Assembly: GCF_039535475.1 (NCBI RefSeq) | Contig: NZ_BAAAXG010000012.1 | Span: 248,001 to 312,000 of the forward strand | DNA from: Streptomyces showdoensis | Lineage (GTDB): Bacteria; Actinomycetota; Actinomycetes; Streptomycetales; Streptomycetaceae | Direction of reading: 5' to 3' | DNA: 64,000 nucleotides | Shown here: one piece after another, positions 1-9,127 of the stretch | Layout of the letters: every line of letters starts with the position of its first letter | Position numbering within the stretch: the stretch's first letter is position 1 | The notes under the pieces: generated by a model | Told to the model about the DNA's origin: nothing | Seen by the model: only the letters and a program-made list of their open reading frames with translations | The model's database searches: none | Made by a program: the position numbers and the translations under genes

Positions 1-2388
1 GGCGCCGAAGGCGGCGACGCCCCGCCCGCCGGCCAGGAACCGCCGTCCGGACCGCAGCCGGGCCTCGACCCCCGACGGGTCCGGCTGGTCTTCTGCGGAC
101 TCATGCTCGCGCTGCTGCTCGCCGCGCTGGAGCAGATGATCGTCGCCACCGCCCTGCCGAAGATCGTCGGCGAACTCCAGGGCCTGGACCGGATGTCCTG
201 GGCGATCACCGCCTACCTGCTCACCGCCACCATCAGCCTGCCCGTCTACGGGAAGCTCGGCGATCTCCTCGGCCGCAAGGGCGTCTTCCTCTTCGCCATC
301 GTCGTCTTCGTGATCGGCTCGGGCCTGGCCGGCTGGTCGCGCAGCATGGACGAGCTCATCGCCTTCCGCGCCCTCCAGGGGGCCGGAGCGGGCGGGCTGA
401 TGATCGGCGTCCAGGCGATCATCGCCGACATCGTCCCCGCCCGGGAACGCGGCCGCTACATGGGTCTGATCGGCGCCGCCTTCGGACTCGCCTCCGTCGC
501 CGGACCGCTGCTCGGCGGCTTCTTCACCGACCACGTCTCCTGGCGCTGGTGCTTCTACTTCAACGTGCCCTTCGGCCTGGTCACCCTCGCCGTCGTCGCC
601 GTCGTCCTCAAACTCCCCAAGCCCGCGGCCCGGGCCCGCTTCGACGTCCTCGGCGCCCTGCTGCTCGCCGCCGCCTCCACCTGCCTGGTCCTGCTGACCA
701 GTTGGGGCGGCACCCGCTACGCCTGGGACTCCCGGGCCGTCCTCGGCCTCGGCTGCGGCGCCCTCGTGGCCGCCGCCCTCTTCCTCGTGGTCGAGCGCTT
801 CGCCCCCGAACCGCTCATCCCCCTCCGCCTGTTCCGCGACCCCGTCTTCACCGTCACCAGCCTCATCGGCATCGTGGTCGGCATCGCGCTCTTCGGCGCC
901 GCCAGCTACCTGCCCACCTTCCTGCAGATGGTCGAGGGCGCCTCCGCCACCGAGTCCGGCCTGCTCATGCTCCCGCTCATGGGGGGCATCGTGGCCGCCT
1001 CCGTCGTCTCCGGCCGGCTCATCAGCCGCACCGGCCGCTACAAGATCCACCCCCTGCTCGGCGGCGCCGTCGCCGCCCTCGGCATGTGGCTGCTCTCCCG
1101 CATGGACACCGACACCCCCCGCCTCCAGCACAGCCTCTGGCAGGCCGTGCTCGGCACCGGCATCGGCCTGATCATGCCGGTCCTGGTGCTCGCCGTGCAG
1201 AACTCCGTGCGCCCCGCCGACCTCGGCACCGCCACCAGCGCCCACACCTACTTCCGGCAGATCGGCGGCAGCGTCGGCGCCGCGGTCTTCGGCACCCTCG
1301 TCGCCTCCCGCCTGGACCACGCCCTCGCCGAACGGCTCCCCGCGGACGGCGCCGCCGCGCTGCCGCCCGCCGACTCGATCACCCCGCAGGCGGTCCACGC
1401 GCTGCCGCCCGCCCTGCGCGACGCCTTCGTCCAGGCGTACGCCGACGCGATGCCCCGGATCTTCCTCTACCTCGTGCCGGTCCTCGTGCTCGGCCTCGCC
1501 CTCGCCTTCTTCCTCAAGGAGAAACCGCTGGTGTCCCACCACACCCCCGCCCCCGAGGCCCCCGCCACCGACCCGGTCACCCACGCCACCCACGCCGGCA
1601 CGGTCCCTCCGGCCCGGACGGCGTTCGCCTCCGGGGTGCCGGTCTGCGGCCACGTGCAGCACCCGGACGGGAGCAGCGTCCCGCGAGCGGCCCTCACCCT
1701 CATCGACGTCGCGGGCCGGCAGATCGGCCGCGGAGCGAGCGGCGAGGACGGGCGGTACGCCCTCGCCGTACCGGGCTCCGGCGCGTACGTCCTGATCGCG
1801 GCCGCAGGCGGCCACCAGCCGCAGGCCGTCTCGGTGACCGTCGGCGAGCGCCCGGTCGACCTGGACGTGGTCCTCGGCGGCGCCGGCCGCCTCGCGGGCA
1901 GCGTCCTCACCGCCGACGGCGCCCCCGTGCGGGACGCCGCCGTCACCCTCACCGACGTGCGCGGCGAGGTGGTCGCCAGCACGCGCAGCGGACGCGAGGG
2001 GACGTACGCCATGGGGGAGCTGGTCGCGGGGGAGTACACGCTCGCCGCCAGCGCCCCCGCCTTCCGGCCCGCCGCCGTCCCGGTCAGCGTCCAGTCGGCG
2101 CGGGAGACCCGCCAGGACATCGAGCTCGCGGGCGGGGCCGTGCTCCGGGGCACCGTGCGGGCCGGCGGCGGACGTCCGGTCGAGGACGCCCGCGTCACCC
2201 TCCTCGACGCCGCGGGCAACGTCGTCGACACCCTGACCACCGGCCCCGACGGCACCTTCCGCTTCGTCGACCTGTCCTCCGGCGAGTACACGGTGATCGC
2301 CGCCGGGTACCCGCCGGTCGCCACCGTCCTCCAGGTGGCGGGCGGCGGGCGCACCGAGCGCGACCTCCAGCTCGGTCACGAGGACTGA
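1..2388 (+). CDS. MFS drug exporter (DHA2/EmrB type) with C-terminal regulatory-like repeats, 5' partial
   Basis: The reading frame is open from base 1, so the start lies upstream; 795 residues are visible. The first ~515 read as a multi-spanning MFS transporter of the 14-TM DHA2 (EmrB/QacA) family, with the loop motif [11 protein letters not shown] and a proline/glycine-rich antiporter helix (AGPLLGGFF). Members export drugs or metabolites using the proton gradient. After the last helix a soluble tail of ~250 residues holds three tandem domains of carboxypeptidase-regulatory-like (transthyretin-like) type, at about visible residues 550-625, 630-710 and 713-790. Each has the pattern G-x-V, A-x-V-T-L-x-D, G-x-Y/F and G-E-Y-T. 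Ordinary DHA2 pumps stop near 500 residues, so the tail is an added module of unknown purpose. The substrate cannot be told. Confidence 0.9.
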   Translation, partial: GAEGGDAPPAGQEPPSGPQPGLDPRRVRLVFCGLMLALLLAALEQMIVATALPKIVGELQGLDRMSWAITAYLLTATISLPVYGKLGDLLGRKGVFLFAIVVFVIGSGLAGWSRSMDELIAFRALQGAGAGGLMIGVQAIIADIVPARERGRYMGLIGAAFGLASVAGPLLGGFFTDHVSWRWCFYFNVPFGLVTLAVVAVVLKLPKPAARARFDVLGALLLAAASTCLVLLTSWGGTRYAWDSRAVLGLGCGALVAAALFLVVERFAPEPLIPLRLFRDPVFTVTSLIGIVVGIALFGAASYLPTFLQMVEGASATESGLLMLPLMGGIVAASVVSGRLISRTGRYKIHPLLGGAVAALGMWLLSRMDTDTPRLQHSLWQAVLGTGIGLIMPVLVLAVQNSVRPADLGTATSAHTYFRQIGGSVGAAVFGTLVASRLDHALAERLPADGAAALPPADSITPQAVHALPPALRDAFVQAYADAMPRIFLYLVPVLVLGLALAFFLKEKPLVSHHTPAPEAPATDPVTHATHAGTVPPARTAFASGVPVCGHVQHPDGSSVPRAALTLIDVAGRQIGRGASGEDGRYALAVPGSGAYVLIAAAGGHQPQAVSVTVGERPVDLDVVLGGAGRLAGSVLTADGAPVRDAAVTLTDVRGEVVASTRSGREGTYAMGELVAGEYTLAASAPAFRPAAVPVSVQSARETRQDIELAGGAVLRGTVRAGGGRPVEDARVTLLDAAGNVVDTLTTGPDGTFRFVDLSSGEYTVIAAGYPPVATVLQVAGGGRTERDLQLGHED

Positions 2389-2407
2389 GCCGGCCCCCGG
2401 TGGGAGA

Positions 2408-3505
2408 TCAGGAGGCGGTCGTCGCCTTGCGGATCGCGCTGATGCAGGCGCCGATCGCCTCCTGGAGCGCTTCGAGGCGCTGCAGCATGTCCTCCTCGAC
2501 GACGTCCTCCTCCAGGACCTCGTCCAGGGTCAGCTCCTCGAAGACCTTCGTGGCCTTCTGCAGGCTGTTGTAGAACTTCGTCCGGCGCTCCTGCACCCGC
2601 AGCGCCGGGTCAGCCTCCACGGCCTGGGCGACCAGCGTCCTCACCGTGTCGTACGCCTCGCCGGCCCACTCGCCCGCCTCCTCGGAGTCGTCGAGCTCGT
2701 CGATGAGCGACAGGTGCCGTTCGGCCTCCGCGCGCAGCTCCGCCGGCGCCTCGACGGTCTGCCCCGCGGGCGTCCTGATCTGTCCGCCCTCGGCGATCTG
2801 CCGGACGTAGCCGATCCGGTCGGCCGCCTTCGCCTCCTGGGCCACCGCCTTCTTCAGGTCGCCGGTGCGGGCGATCGCCCGGGCCATCTCGGTCTGCAGC
2901 GCCGGGTCCTCCTTCATCCGGTCGAGCAGCGCGCCGCGCGCCGCCTCGGCCGTGCCCGGGTCGGCGAGGATGGCCGCCCGCAGCGCGGTCGGGTTCTCGG
3001 CCACCTCCAGCGCCTTGGTCGGCTTGATGCCCTCGGCCTCGGCCGCCGCGGTGATCGCGTGGCCGCGCACGGAGGTCGCGCTGGAGCGGGAGGAGTAGTA
3101 CGACAGCCAGACGTCGGCCTCCGGCAGCTCGACGTCCGCGCCGGGGACCAGCGCCTCGAACTGCGGCACCAGGCCGTCGTCCGCGGCCATGTCCCAGGCC
3201 TTGTAGTAGCGCATGACCCGCTCGGGGGAGCAGCCGGCGAGTTCGGCGAAGGCCTTCGCCGAGACCTTCTCCGTGCCCTCGGCGGCCTGGCCGCCCGGCC
3301 GCACGCTCCGCGCCACCTTGAGCGCGAACGCCCAGCCGCCCGTCCGGGCGTACACCCCGAAGTCGCGGGCGTCACGGACGACGGCCTCGGCGACGGCCTC
3401 CGCGGCGGGTTCGACCCACTCGCCGGTGTCGATCACGACGGGGGCCTCGTCGAGGTCGGTGTCGACGTCGGCGGGGGTCTCGGACGGGGCGAGCGAGGTG
3501 GTCAC
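2408..3505 (-). CDS. conserved hypothetical protein with an HTH-like segment
   Basis: A 365-residue acidic, helical, soluble protein that I cannot assign to a named family. No signal peptide or membrane segment is visible. Around residues 80-105 the stretch AFAELAGCSPERVMRYYKAW looks like a helix-turn-helix, which would fit a DNA-binding protein, but this is only a resemblance. The C-terminal third is highly charged and probably coiled. The GTG start at 3505 follows an AGGAGA ribosome site at a reasonable distance. It is convergent with the MFS gene (19 bases between stops) and divergent from the M55 peptidase gene. Confidence 0.75.
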   Translation of the reverse strand: MTTSLAPSETPADVDTDLDEAPVVIDTGEWVEPAAEAVAEAVVRDARDFGVYARTGGWAFALKVARSVRPGGQAAEGTEKVSAKAFAELAGCSPERVMRYYKAWDMAADDGLVPQFEALVPGADVELPEADVWLSYYSSRSSATSVRGHAITAAAEAEGIKPTKALEVAENPTALRAAILADPGTAEAARGALLDRMKEDPALQTEMARAIARTGDLKKAVAQEAKAADRIGYVRQIAEGGQIRTPAGQTVEAPAELRAEAERHLSLIDELDDSEEAGEWAGEAYDTVRTLVAQAVEADPALRVQERRTKFYNSLQKATKVFEELTLDEVLEEDVVEEDMLQRLEALQEAIGACISAIRKATTAS

Positions 3506-3708
3506 CGAGGGGTCTCCTGGGGTGTGCGGGCCTGCGGGGGCGAGAAAACTGCGCCCGTCAGCCTATACGTACGAGATGAAAGGATTCGCCCCGAATCACC
3601 GGCCGAACCGTCACCCGGAGACGGGCCCGGAGCGGGGCCGCGTCACCGCCACTGGTCCACGCCTCCGACACTTTTCCACAGGGGTGGTCGGGCCCGCCGG
3701 TCGGCGCG

Positions 3709-3714
3709 TACGGT
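3709..3714 (+). promoter_or_regulatory. candidate -10 box (TACGGT), leaderless M55 gene
   Basis: TACGGT ends 7 bases before the ATG at 3722, and no Shine-Dalgarno sequence lies between. This spacing would place the transcript start at or beside the start codon. No convincing -35 box was found. Confidence 0.4.
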
Positions 3715-3721
3715 GCCAGGC

Positions 3722-4555
3722 ATGAAGATCCTGATCAGCGCCGACATGGAAGGCGCCACCGGTGTGACCTGGCCCGCCGACGTGCTGCCCGGCACCCCCC
3801 AGTGGGAGCGGTGCCGGTCCCTGTTCACCTCGGACGTGAACGCGGCGGTGCTCGGCTTCTTCGACGGCGGCGCCGACGAGGTGCTGATCAACGAGGCGCA
3901 CTGGACCATGCGCAACCTCCTGCTGGAGCGGCTCGACGAGCGGGCCGAGATGCTCACCGGGCGGCACAAGTCGCTCTCCATGGTCGAGGGCGTCCAGCAC
4001 GGGGACGTCGACGGCGTCGCCTTCGTCGGCTACCACACCGGGGCGGGTGCCGAGGGGGTCCTCGCGCACACCTACCTCGCCAACTCCATCACCGGGGTCT
4101 GGCTCGACGGGGTCCGCGCCAGCGAGGGCCTGCTCAACGCGCACGTGGTCGCCGAGTTCGGGGTCCCCGTCGTCCTCGTCACCGGCGACGACCTCACCTG
4201 CGAGGACGCCCTGGGGTACGCGCCGGAGGCGCACAAGGTCGCCGTCAAGGACCACGTCTCGCGGTACGCGGCGGTGTGCCGGACGCCCGCCAGGACGGCC
4301 GCCGACATCCGTGCGGCCGCCAAGGCCGCGGCCTCGCTGGCCGTGCGGCACGAGCCGGTCGCCGGCGGACCGTTCACGGTGGAGCTGGAGTTCGACGCGG
4401 AGCACCTGGCCGCCGCCGCCACGGTGGTCCCCGGAGCCGGGCGGAGTGGCGAACGCAAGGTCGCCTACACCAGCGAGACGATGTACGAGGCGATTCGCAC
4501 GTTCAAGGCGGTCACGACCATCGTCTCCGCCGCGGTGGAGGAACAGTATGGCTGA
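3722..4555 (+). CDS. M55 family D-aminopeptidase (DppA-like)
   Basis: 277 residues, full length for the family. M55 enzymes are zinc peptidases that remove N-terminal D-amino acids such as D-Ala from short peptides. The expected metal ligands are present: D8 and E10 in MKILISADMEGATGV, H60 in NEAHW, and H105 in GYHTGAG. There is no signal peptide, so the protein is cytoplasmic. The ATG at 3722 lacks a ribosome site but has a -10-like box close upstream, suggesting leaderless translation. Its stop overlaps the start of the M20 peptidase by 8 bases, so the two are translationally coupled. The neighbourhood of other peptidases suggests joint breakdown of peptides, possibly cell-wall derived. Confidence 0.9.
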   Translation: MKILISADMEGATGVTWPADVLPGTPQWERCRSLFTSDVNAAVLGFFDGGADEVLINEAHWTMRNLLLERLDERAEMLTGRHKSLSMVEGVQHGDVDGVAFVGYHTGAGAEGVLAHTYLANSITGVWLDGVRASEGLLNAHVVAEFGVPVVLVTGDDLTCEDALGYAPEAHKVAVKDHVSRYAAVCRTPARTAADIRAAAKAAASLAVRHEPVAGGPFTVELEFDAEHLAAAATVVPGAGRSGERKVAYTSETMYEAIRTFKAVTTIVSAAVEEQYG

Positions 4556-5900
4556 GGAGAACCGGGGGACCGAGGAGGTCCGGGGCCCGGACGCGACGGC
4601 GCTCGACGAGGTGGTCACCTTCACCTCCGAGCTGATCAGGATCGACACCACCAACCGCGGCGGCGGCGACTGCCGCGAGCGGCCCGCCGCCGAGTACGTG
4701 GCGCAGCGGCTCGCCGACACCGGCCTCGAACCGGCCCTGCTGGAACGGACCCCCGGCCGCACCAACGTCGTCGCGCGCATCGCGGGCACCGATCCGACGG
4801 CCGAGGCCCTGCTCGTCCACGGCCACCTGGACGTCGTCCCGGCCGAGGCCGCCGACTGGACCGTGCACCCGTTCTCCGGGGAGGTCCGCGACGGCGTCGT
4901 GTGGGGGCGCGGGGCCGTCGACATGAAGAACATGGACGCGATGGTGCTCGCCGTCGTCCGCTCCTGGGCCCGGGAGGGCTTCCGGCCCCGCCGCGACATC
5001 GTCCTCGCCTACACCGCCGACGAGGAGGCCAGCGCCGAGGACGGCTCCGGCTTCCTGGCCGACCGGCACCCCGGCCTCTTCGAGGGCTGCACGGAGGGCA
5101 TCAGCGAGTCGGGCGCCTTCAGCTTCCACCCCGACCCGGGGACCACCCTCTACCCGATCGCGGCGGGCGAGCGCGGCACCGCCTGGATCAAGCTCACCGC
5201 CCACGGCCGGGCCGGCCACGGATCCAAGGTCAACACGGCCAACGCGGTCACCCGGCTCGCCTCGGCCGTCGCCCGGATCGGCGCCCACGCCTGGCCCGTC
5301 CGGCTCACCCCGACCGTCCGCGCCGCGCTCCGCGAACTGGCCGCGCTGTACGGGATCGAGGTCGACGTCGACGCCCGCGACTTCGACACCGACCTGCTCC
5401 TGGAGAAGCTCGGCCCGGCCGCGGCCCTCGTCGAACCCACCGTGCGCAACAGCGCCAACCCCACGATGCTGGACGCGGGCTACAAGGTGAACGTGATCCC
5501 GGGCCAGGCCGTGGCCTACGTCGACGGGCGGACCGTGCCCGGCGGCGAGGAGGAGTTCATCGCGACCATGGACCGGCTCACCGGCCCGGACGTCTCCTGG
5601 GAGTTCCACCACCGCGAGGTGCCCCTCCAGGCGCCGGTCGACTCGCCGACCTTCGCCAAGCTGCGCGCCGCCGTCGAGCACGTCGACCCGGCCGGGCACG
5701 TCGTCCCCTTCTCCATGTCGGGCGGCACCGACGCCAAGCAGTTCTCCCGCCTCGGCATCACCGGCTACGGCTTCTCGCCGCTGAAGCTGCCGCCCGAGCT
5801 CGACTACGGGGCGCTCTTCCACGGCGTCGACGAACGCGTCCCCGTGGACGCGCTGCACTTCGGCGTCCGCGTCCTCGACCGCTATCTGCGGACCGCCTGA
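4548..5900 (+). CDS. M20 family metallopeptidase (dipeptidase/deacylase type)
   Basis: 450 residues. M20 enzymes use two zinc ions to hydrolyse dipeptides or N-acyl amino acids. Visible ligand motifs are HGHLDVVP (H93, D95), GRGAVDMKN (D125) and TADEEA (catalytic E159, metal E160). The family's dimerisation lid lies between the two halves of the catalytic domain, and a late metal histidine sits near the C-terminus in the GALFHGVDE segment. The ATG at 4548 is chosen because it overlaps the M55 stop (8 bases) and begins the homologous sequence; the frame stays open for about 500 bases further upstream, but that part is only the shadow of the M55 gene. Second gene of the peptidase operon. Confidence 0.9.
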   Translation: MAEENRGTEEVRGPDATALDEVVTFTSELIRIDTTNRGGGDCRERPAAEYVAQRLADTGLEPALLERTPGRTNVVARIAGTDPTAEALLVHGHLDVVPAEAADWTVHPFSGEVRDGVVWGRGAVDMKNMDAMVLAVVRSWAREGFRPRRDIVLAYTADEEASAEDGSGFLADRHPGLFEGCTEGISESGAFSFHPDPGTTLYPIAAGERGTAWIKLTAHGRAGHGSKVNTANAVTRLASAVARIGAHAWPVRLTPTVRAALRELAALYGIEVDVDARDFDTDLLLEKLGPAAALVEPTVRNSANPTMLDAGYKVNVIPGQAVAYVDGRTVPGGEEEFIATMDRLTGPDVSWEFHHREVPLQAPVDSPTFAKLRAAVEHVDPAGHVVPFSMSGGTDAKQFSRLGITGYGFSPLKLPPELDYGALFHGVDERVPVDALHFGVRVLDRYLRTA

Positions 5901-5982
5901 CACCCGTCCCGCAGAAGGTCGCGGCAGCCCGCCGCGACCATGACACCCACCGTTCCGCACGCTCCACCCAGGGGGGATCGAG

Positions 5983-7968
5983 ATGGTAACCACGGCCGCC
6001 TACGGCAGCTGGCCGTCACCCATCGGCGCCGCGCTCGCCGCCGCACGCGACGGGCGGCCCGACCACGTCGGGGTGCTCGGCGACGAGGTGTGGTGGACCG
6101 CACCGCGTCCCGCCGAGGGCGGCCGACGCGCCCTCGTGCGCCGCCGGCCCGACGGCACCGAGGAATCCGTGCTGCCCGCCCCGTGGAACGTCCGCAGCCG
6201 GGTCATCGAGTACGGCGGACAGCCCTGGGCCGGCACGGTGCGGGCCGACGGCTCGCCGCTCCTCGTCTTCTGCCACTTCCCCGACCAGCGGCTCTACGCC
6301 CACGAACCGGACGCCGGGCCCGGTGCCGAGCCCCGGCCGCTCACCCCGGTCTCGGCGACCGGCGGCGGGCTGCGCTGGGCGGACCCGGTGGTCCACGCCG
6401 AGCGGGGCGAGGTCTGGTGCGTCCTGGAGGAGTTCACCGGGCCCGCGCCGACCGACGTGCGCCGGGTGATCGCCGCCGTTCCCCTGGACGGCTCCGCCGC
6501 CGAGGACCGCTCCCGGGTGCGCGAACTCTCCGACGGCCGGCACCGGTTCGTCACCGGACCGCGGCTCTCGCCCGACGGCCGGCAGGTCGCCTGGATCGGC
6601 TGGGACCACCCCCGGATGCCCTGGGACGGCACCGAGGTCCAGCTCGCCGCGATCGCCGAGGACGGCACCTTCCACGACGCCCGCACCGTCGCCGGCGGCC
6701 CCGAGGAGTCCGTGCCCCAGGTCGGCTGGACCGCCGACGGGCGGCTGCTCCACCTCAGCGACCGCACCGGCTGGTGGAACCTCTACCGCACCGAGGAGGA
6801 CGGCTCCCAGGCCGCGCTCTGCCCCCGCCCCGAGGAGTTCGGCGGACCGCTCTGGACGCTCGGCCGGAGCTGGTTCGCCCCGCTGGAGAGCGGACTGATC
6901 GCCGTCGTCCACGGCAACGGCGCCACCGCCCTCGGCATACTCGACCCCGACAGCGGCGAACTCGTCGACGCGGCCGGCCCCTGGACCGAGTGGTCCCCGA
7001 CCCTCGCCGTCCACGGCACCCGGGTCGTCGGCGTGGCCGCCGGACCCCGCAGCGGCGCCGAGGTCGTCGAGCTCGACACCCGCACCGGCCGCACCCGGGT
7101 GACCGGCTCCGCCCACGACGACCCGGTCGACCCCGCGTACTACCCCGAACCCCTGATCCGCACCTTCTCCGGACCCGACGGCCGCGAGATCCACGCCCAC
7201 GTGTACCCGCCGCACAGCCCCGACCGGACCGCGCCCGGCGCGGAGCTCCCGCCCTACGTGGTGTGGGCGCACGGCGGCCCCACCGGGCACGCCCCGCTCG
7301 TCCTCGACCTGGAGATCGCCTACTTCACCTCCCGGGGCATCGGCGTCGCCGAGGTCAACTACGGCGGCTCCACCGGCTACGGGCGGGAGTACCGCGAACG
7401 GCTCCGTGAGCAGTGGGGGGTGGTCGACGTGGAGGACTGCGCCGCCGTCGCCCGCGCGCTCGCCGACGAGGGCACCGCCGACCCGGACCGCCTCGCGATC
7501 CGCGGCGGCAGCGCGGGCGGCTGGACCACCGCCGCCTCCCTCGTGCACAGCGACGTCTACGCCTGCGGCACGATTATCTACCCCATCCTCGACCTCACCG
7601 GCTGGGCCGTCGACGAGACCCACGACTTCGAGTCGCAGTACCTGCACTCGCTGATCGGCCCGCTCGACGAGGTGCCCGCCCGCTACCGGGAGCGTTCCCC
7701 GCTGGAGCACGTCGAGCGGATCACCGCGCCCTTCCTGCTGCTCCAGGGGCTCGACGACGTCATCTGCCCGCCCGTGCAGGCCGAGCGCTTCCTCGCCCGG
7801 ATGGCCGGCCGGGGCGTCCCGCACGCCTACGTCGCCTTCGAGGGCGAGGGGCACGGCTTCCGCAGGGCCGACACGATGATCCGCGCCCTCGAAGCCGAAC
7901 TCGCCCTCTACGTGCGGACCTTCGGCATCGACCGGACGGACGTCCCCGAGCTGGAGCTCCGGAAGTGA
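5983..7968 (+). CDS. S9 family prolyl oligopeptidase-like peptidase
   Basis: 661 residues: an N-terminal beta-propeller of about 400 residues followed by an alpha/beta-hydrolase domain. The catalytic triad is visible as S510 in RGGSAGGW, an Asp in LQGLDDVICPP (D591 or D592) and H624 in EGEGHGF. S9 enzymes of this type (dipeptidyl aminopeptidase/acylaminoacyl peptidase) remove short units from oligopeptides, the propeller screening out large substrates. No signal peptide, so cytoplasmic. The ATG at 5983 follows a purine-rich ribosome site (GGGGGGATCGAG). It is third in the peptidase operon, 82 bases after the M20 gene, and overlaps the S66 gene by 4 bases (GTGA). Confidence 0.9.
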   Translation: MVTTAAYGSWPSPIGAALAAARDGRPDHVGVLGDEVWWTAPRPAEGGRRALVRRRPDGTEESVLPAPWNVRSRVIEYGGQPWAGTVRADGSPLLVFCHFPDQRLYAHEPDAGPGAEPRPLTPVSATGGGLRWADPVVHAERGEVWCVLEEFTGPAPTDVRRVIAAVPLDGSAAEDRSRVRELSDGRHRFVTGPRLSPDGRQVAWIGWDHPRMPWDGTEVQLAAIAEDGTFHDARTVAGGPEESVPQVGWTADGRLLHLSDRTGWWNLYRTEEDGSQAALCPRPEEFGGPLWTLGRSWFAPLESGLIAVVHGNGATALGILDPDSGELVDAAGPWTEWSPTLAVHGTRVVGVAAGPRSGAEVVELDTRTGRTRVTGSAHDDPVDPAYYPEPLIRTFSGPDGREIHAHVYPPHSPDRTAPGAELPPYVVWAHGGPTGHAPLVLDLEIAYFTSRGIGVAEVNYGGSTGYGREYRERLREQWGVVDVEDCAAVARALADEGTADPDRLAIRGGSAGGWTTAASLVHSDVYACGTIIYPILDLTGWAVDETHDFESQYLHSLIGPLDEVPARYRERSPLEHVERITAPFLLLQGLDDVICPPVQAERFLARMAGRGVPHAYVAFEGEGHGFRRADTMIRALEAELALYVRTFGIDRTDVPELELRK

Positions 7969-8945
7969 CCCGCACGGCCGGCGTGGCCGGGGCGACGGGC
8001 GCCGACCCGGCCACGCAGGTCCCCGCGCTCACCCGCCCGCCCCGGCTGCGCCCCGGTGCCCGCGTGGCCGTCGTCGCGCCCAGCGGGCCCATCCCGGAGG
8101 ACCGGCTCCAGGCCGGCCTCGACATCCTCCGCGGCTGGGAGCTCGACCCGGTCGTGGCCCCGCACGTCCTCGACACCCACCCCCGCCTCGGCTACCTCGC
8201 CGGCGCGGACGAGGACCGCGCCCGCGACCTCACCGAGGCCTGGTGCGACCCGGACGTCTCCGCCGTGTTCTGCGCCCGCGGCGGCTACGGCGCCCAGCGG
8301 ATGGTCGACCTCGTCGACTGGGCGGCGCTGCGGGCCGCGGGCCCCAAGGTCCTCGTCGGGTACAGCGACATCACCGCCCTGCACGAGGCCTTCGCCACCC
8401 GGCTCGGCCTCGCGACCCTGCACGGCCCCATGATCGCGGCCGCCGCGTTCCTCCAGGACCCGCACACCCGCGAGTCCCTGCGGGCCACCCTCTTCGAACC
8501 CGAGACGGTGCGCACGATCGCCACGGCGACGGCCGGGGCCCTGGCGCCGGGCCGGGCCCGCGGGGTCACCCTCGGCGGCTGCGTCAGCCTGCTCGCCGCC
8601 GAGCTCGGCACCCCGCACGCCCGGCCCTCCGCCCGCGGCGGGCTGCTGCTCCTGGAGGACGTGGGGGAGGAGCCGTACCGCCTGGACCGGATCCTCACCC
8701 AACTGCTGCGCTCCGGCCGGCTGGACGGGGTCGCCGGGATCGGTCTCGGCTCCTGGGAGGAGTGCGGGCCGTACGAGGAGGTCCGCGCGGTGCTCGCCGA
8801 CCGGCTCGGCGGGCTCGGGGTCCCGGTCGTCGAGCGGATGGGCTTCGGTCACGAGGCGAGCGCGCCGACCGTGCCGTTCGGGATCCCGGGCGTGCTGGAC
8901 GCGGAGGCGGGGACGCTGACGCTGGAGGTGCCGGCCCTGAGCTGA
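7965..8945 (+). CDS. S66 family LD-carboxypeptidase
   Basis: 326 residues. S66 enzymes (LdcA-like) cleave the L,D bond that releases the terminal D-Ala from murein tetrapeptides during wall recycling. A related branch, MccF, hydrolyses microcin C-like compounds. Seen here are the family landmarks RVAVVAPSGP near the N-terminus, CARGGYGAQRM, GYSDITALHEAF around the nucleophilic serine, LLLLEDVGEEPYRLDR with a conserved Glu, and a C-terminal GFGHEA carrying the catalytic His. The GTG start at 7965 overlaps the S9 stop as GTGA, so translation is coupled. Last gene of the four-peptidase operon. With the upstream D-aminopeptidase this points to peptides containing D-amino acids. LdcA and MccF roles cannot be separated by eye. 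Confidence 0.88.
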   Translation: MTRTAGVAGATGADPATQVPALTRPPRLRPGARVAVVAPSGPIPEDRLQAGLDILRGWELDPVVAPHVLDTHPRLGYLAGADEDRARDLTEAWCDPDVSAVFCARGGYGAQRMVDLVDWAALRAAGPKVLVGYSDITALHEAFATRLGLATLHGPMIAAAAFLQDPHTRESLRATLFEPETVRTIATATAGALAPGRARGVTLGGCVSLLAAELGTPHARPSARGGLLLLEDVGEEPYRLDRILTQLLRSGRLDGVAGIGLGSWEECGPYEEVRAVLADRLGGLGVPVVERMGFGHEASAPTVPFGIPGVLDAEAGTLTLEVPALS

Positions 8946-9036
8946 CCGGCGCGAAGCCGCGCGGCCCGGAGGCGCGCGGTCCCGGAGACGTACGCCCCTT
9001 TCGCTGAATCTCCGTCAACAAGCCCGGTCCGGCGCG

Positions 9037-9065
9037 TTGACGGGCAGTGACGCGCGTCACACGAT
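9037..9065 (+). promoter_or_regulatory. candidate promoter with 14-bp palindromic operator
   Basis: TTGACG (9037-9042) and CACGAT (9060-9065) sit 17 bases apart, as -35 and -10 boxes. The spacer is almost filled by the perfect palindrome GTGACGCGCGTCAC (9047-9060). This layout fits a repressor site controlling the S15-type hydrolase gene that starts at 9128. The regulator is not identifiable from the window. Confidence 0.45.
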
Positions 9066-9075
9066 GGGTGCGGAT

Positions 9076-9101
9076 GGGTGCCCGCCCGCAGGCGGGCACC
9101 C
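9076..9101 (+). promoter_or_regulatory. hairpin in the leader of the S15 hydrolase gene
   Basis: An 11-bp perfect stem (GGGTGCCCGCC with GGCGGGCACCC) closes a CGCA loop, lying between the candidate promoter and the ribosome site at 9118. It has no T-run. It could terminate read-through from the S66 operon or act as a leader structure of the S15 transcript. Confidence 0.45.
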
Positions 9102-9127
9102 CGTGCGTCCTCGGTGTGGAGGTCCCC

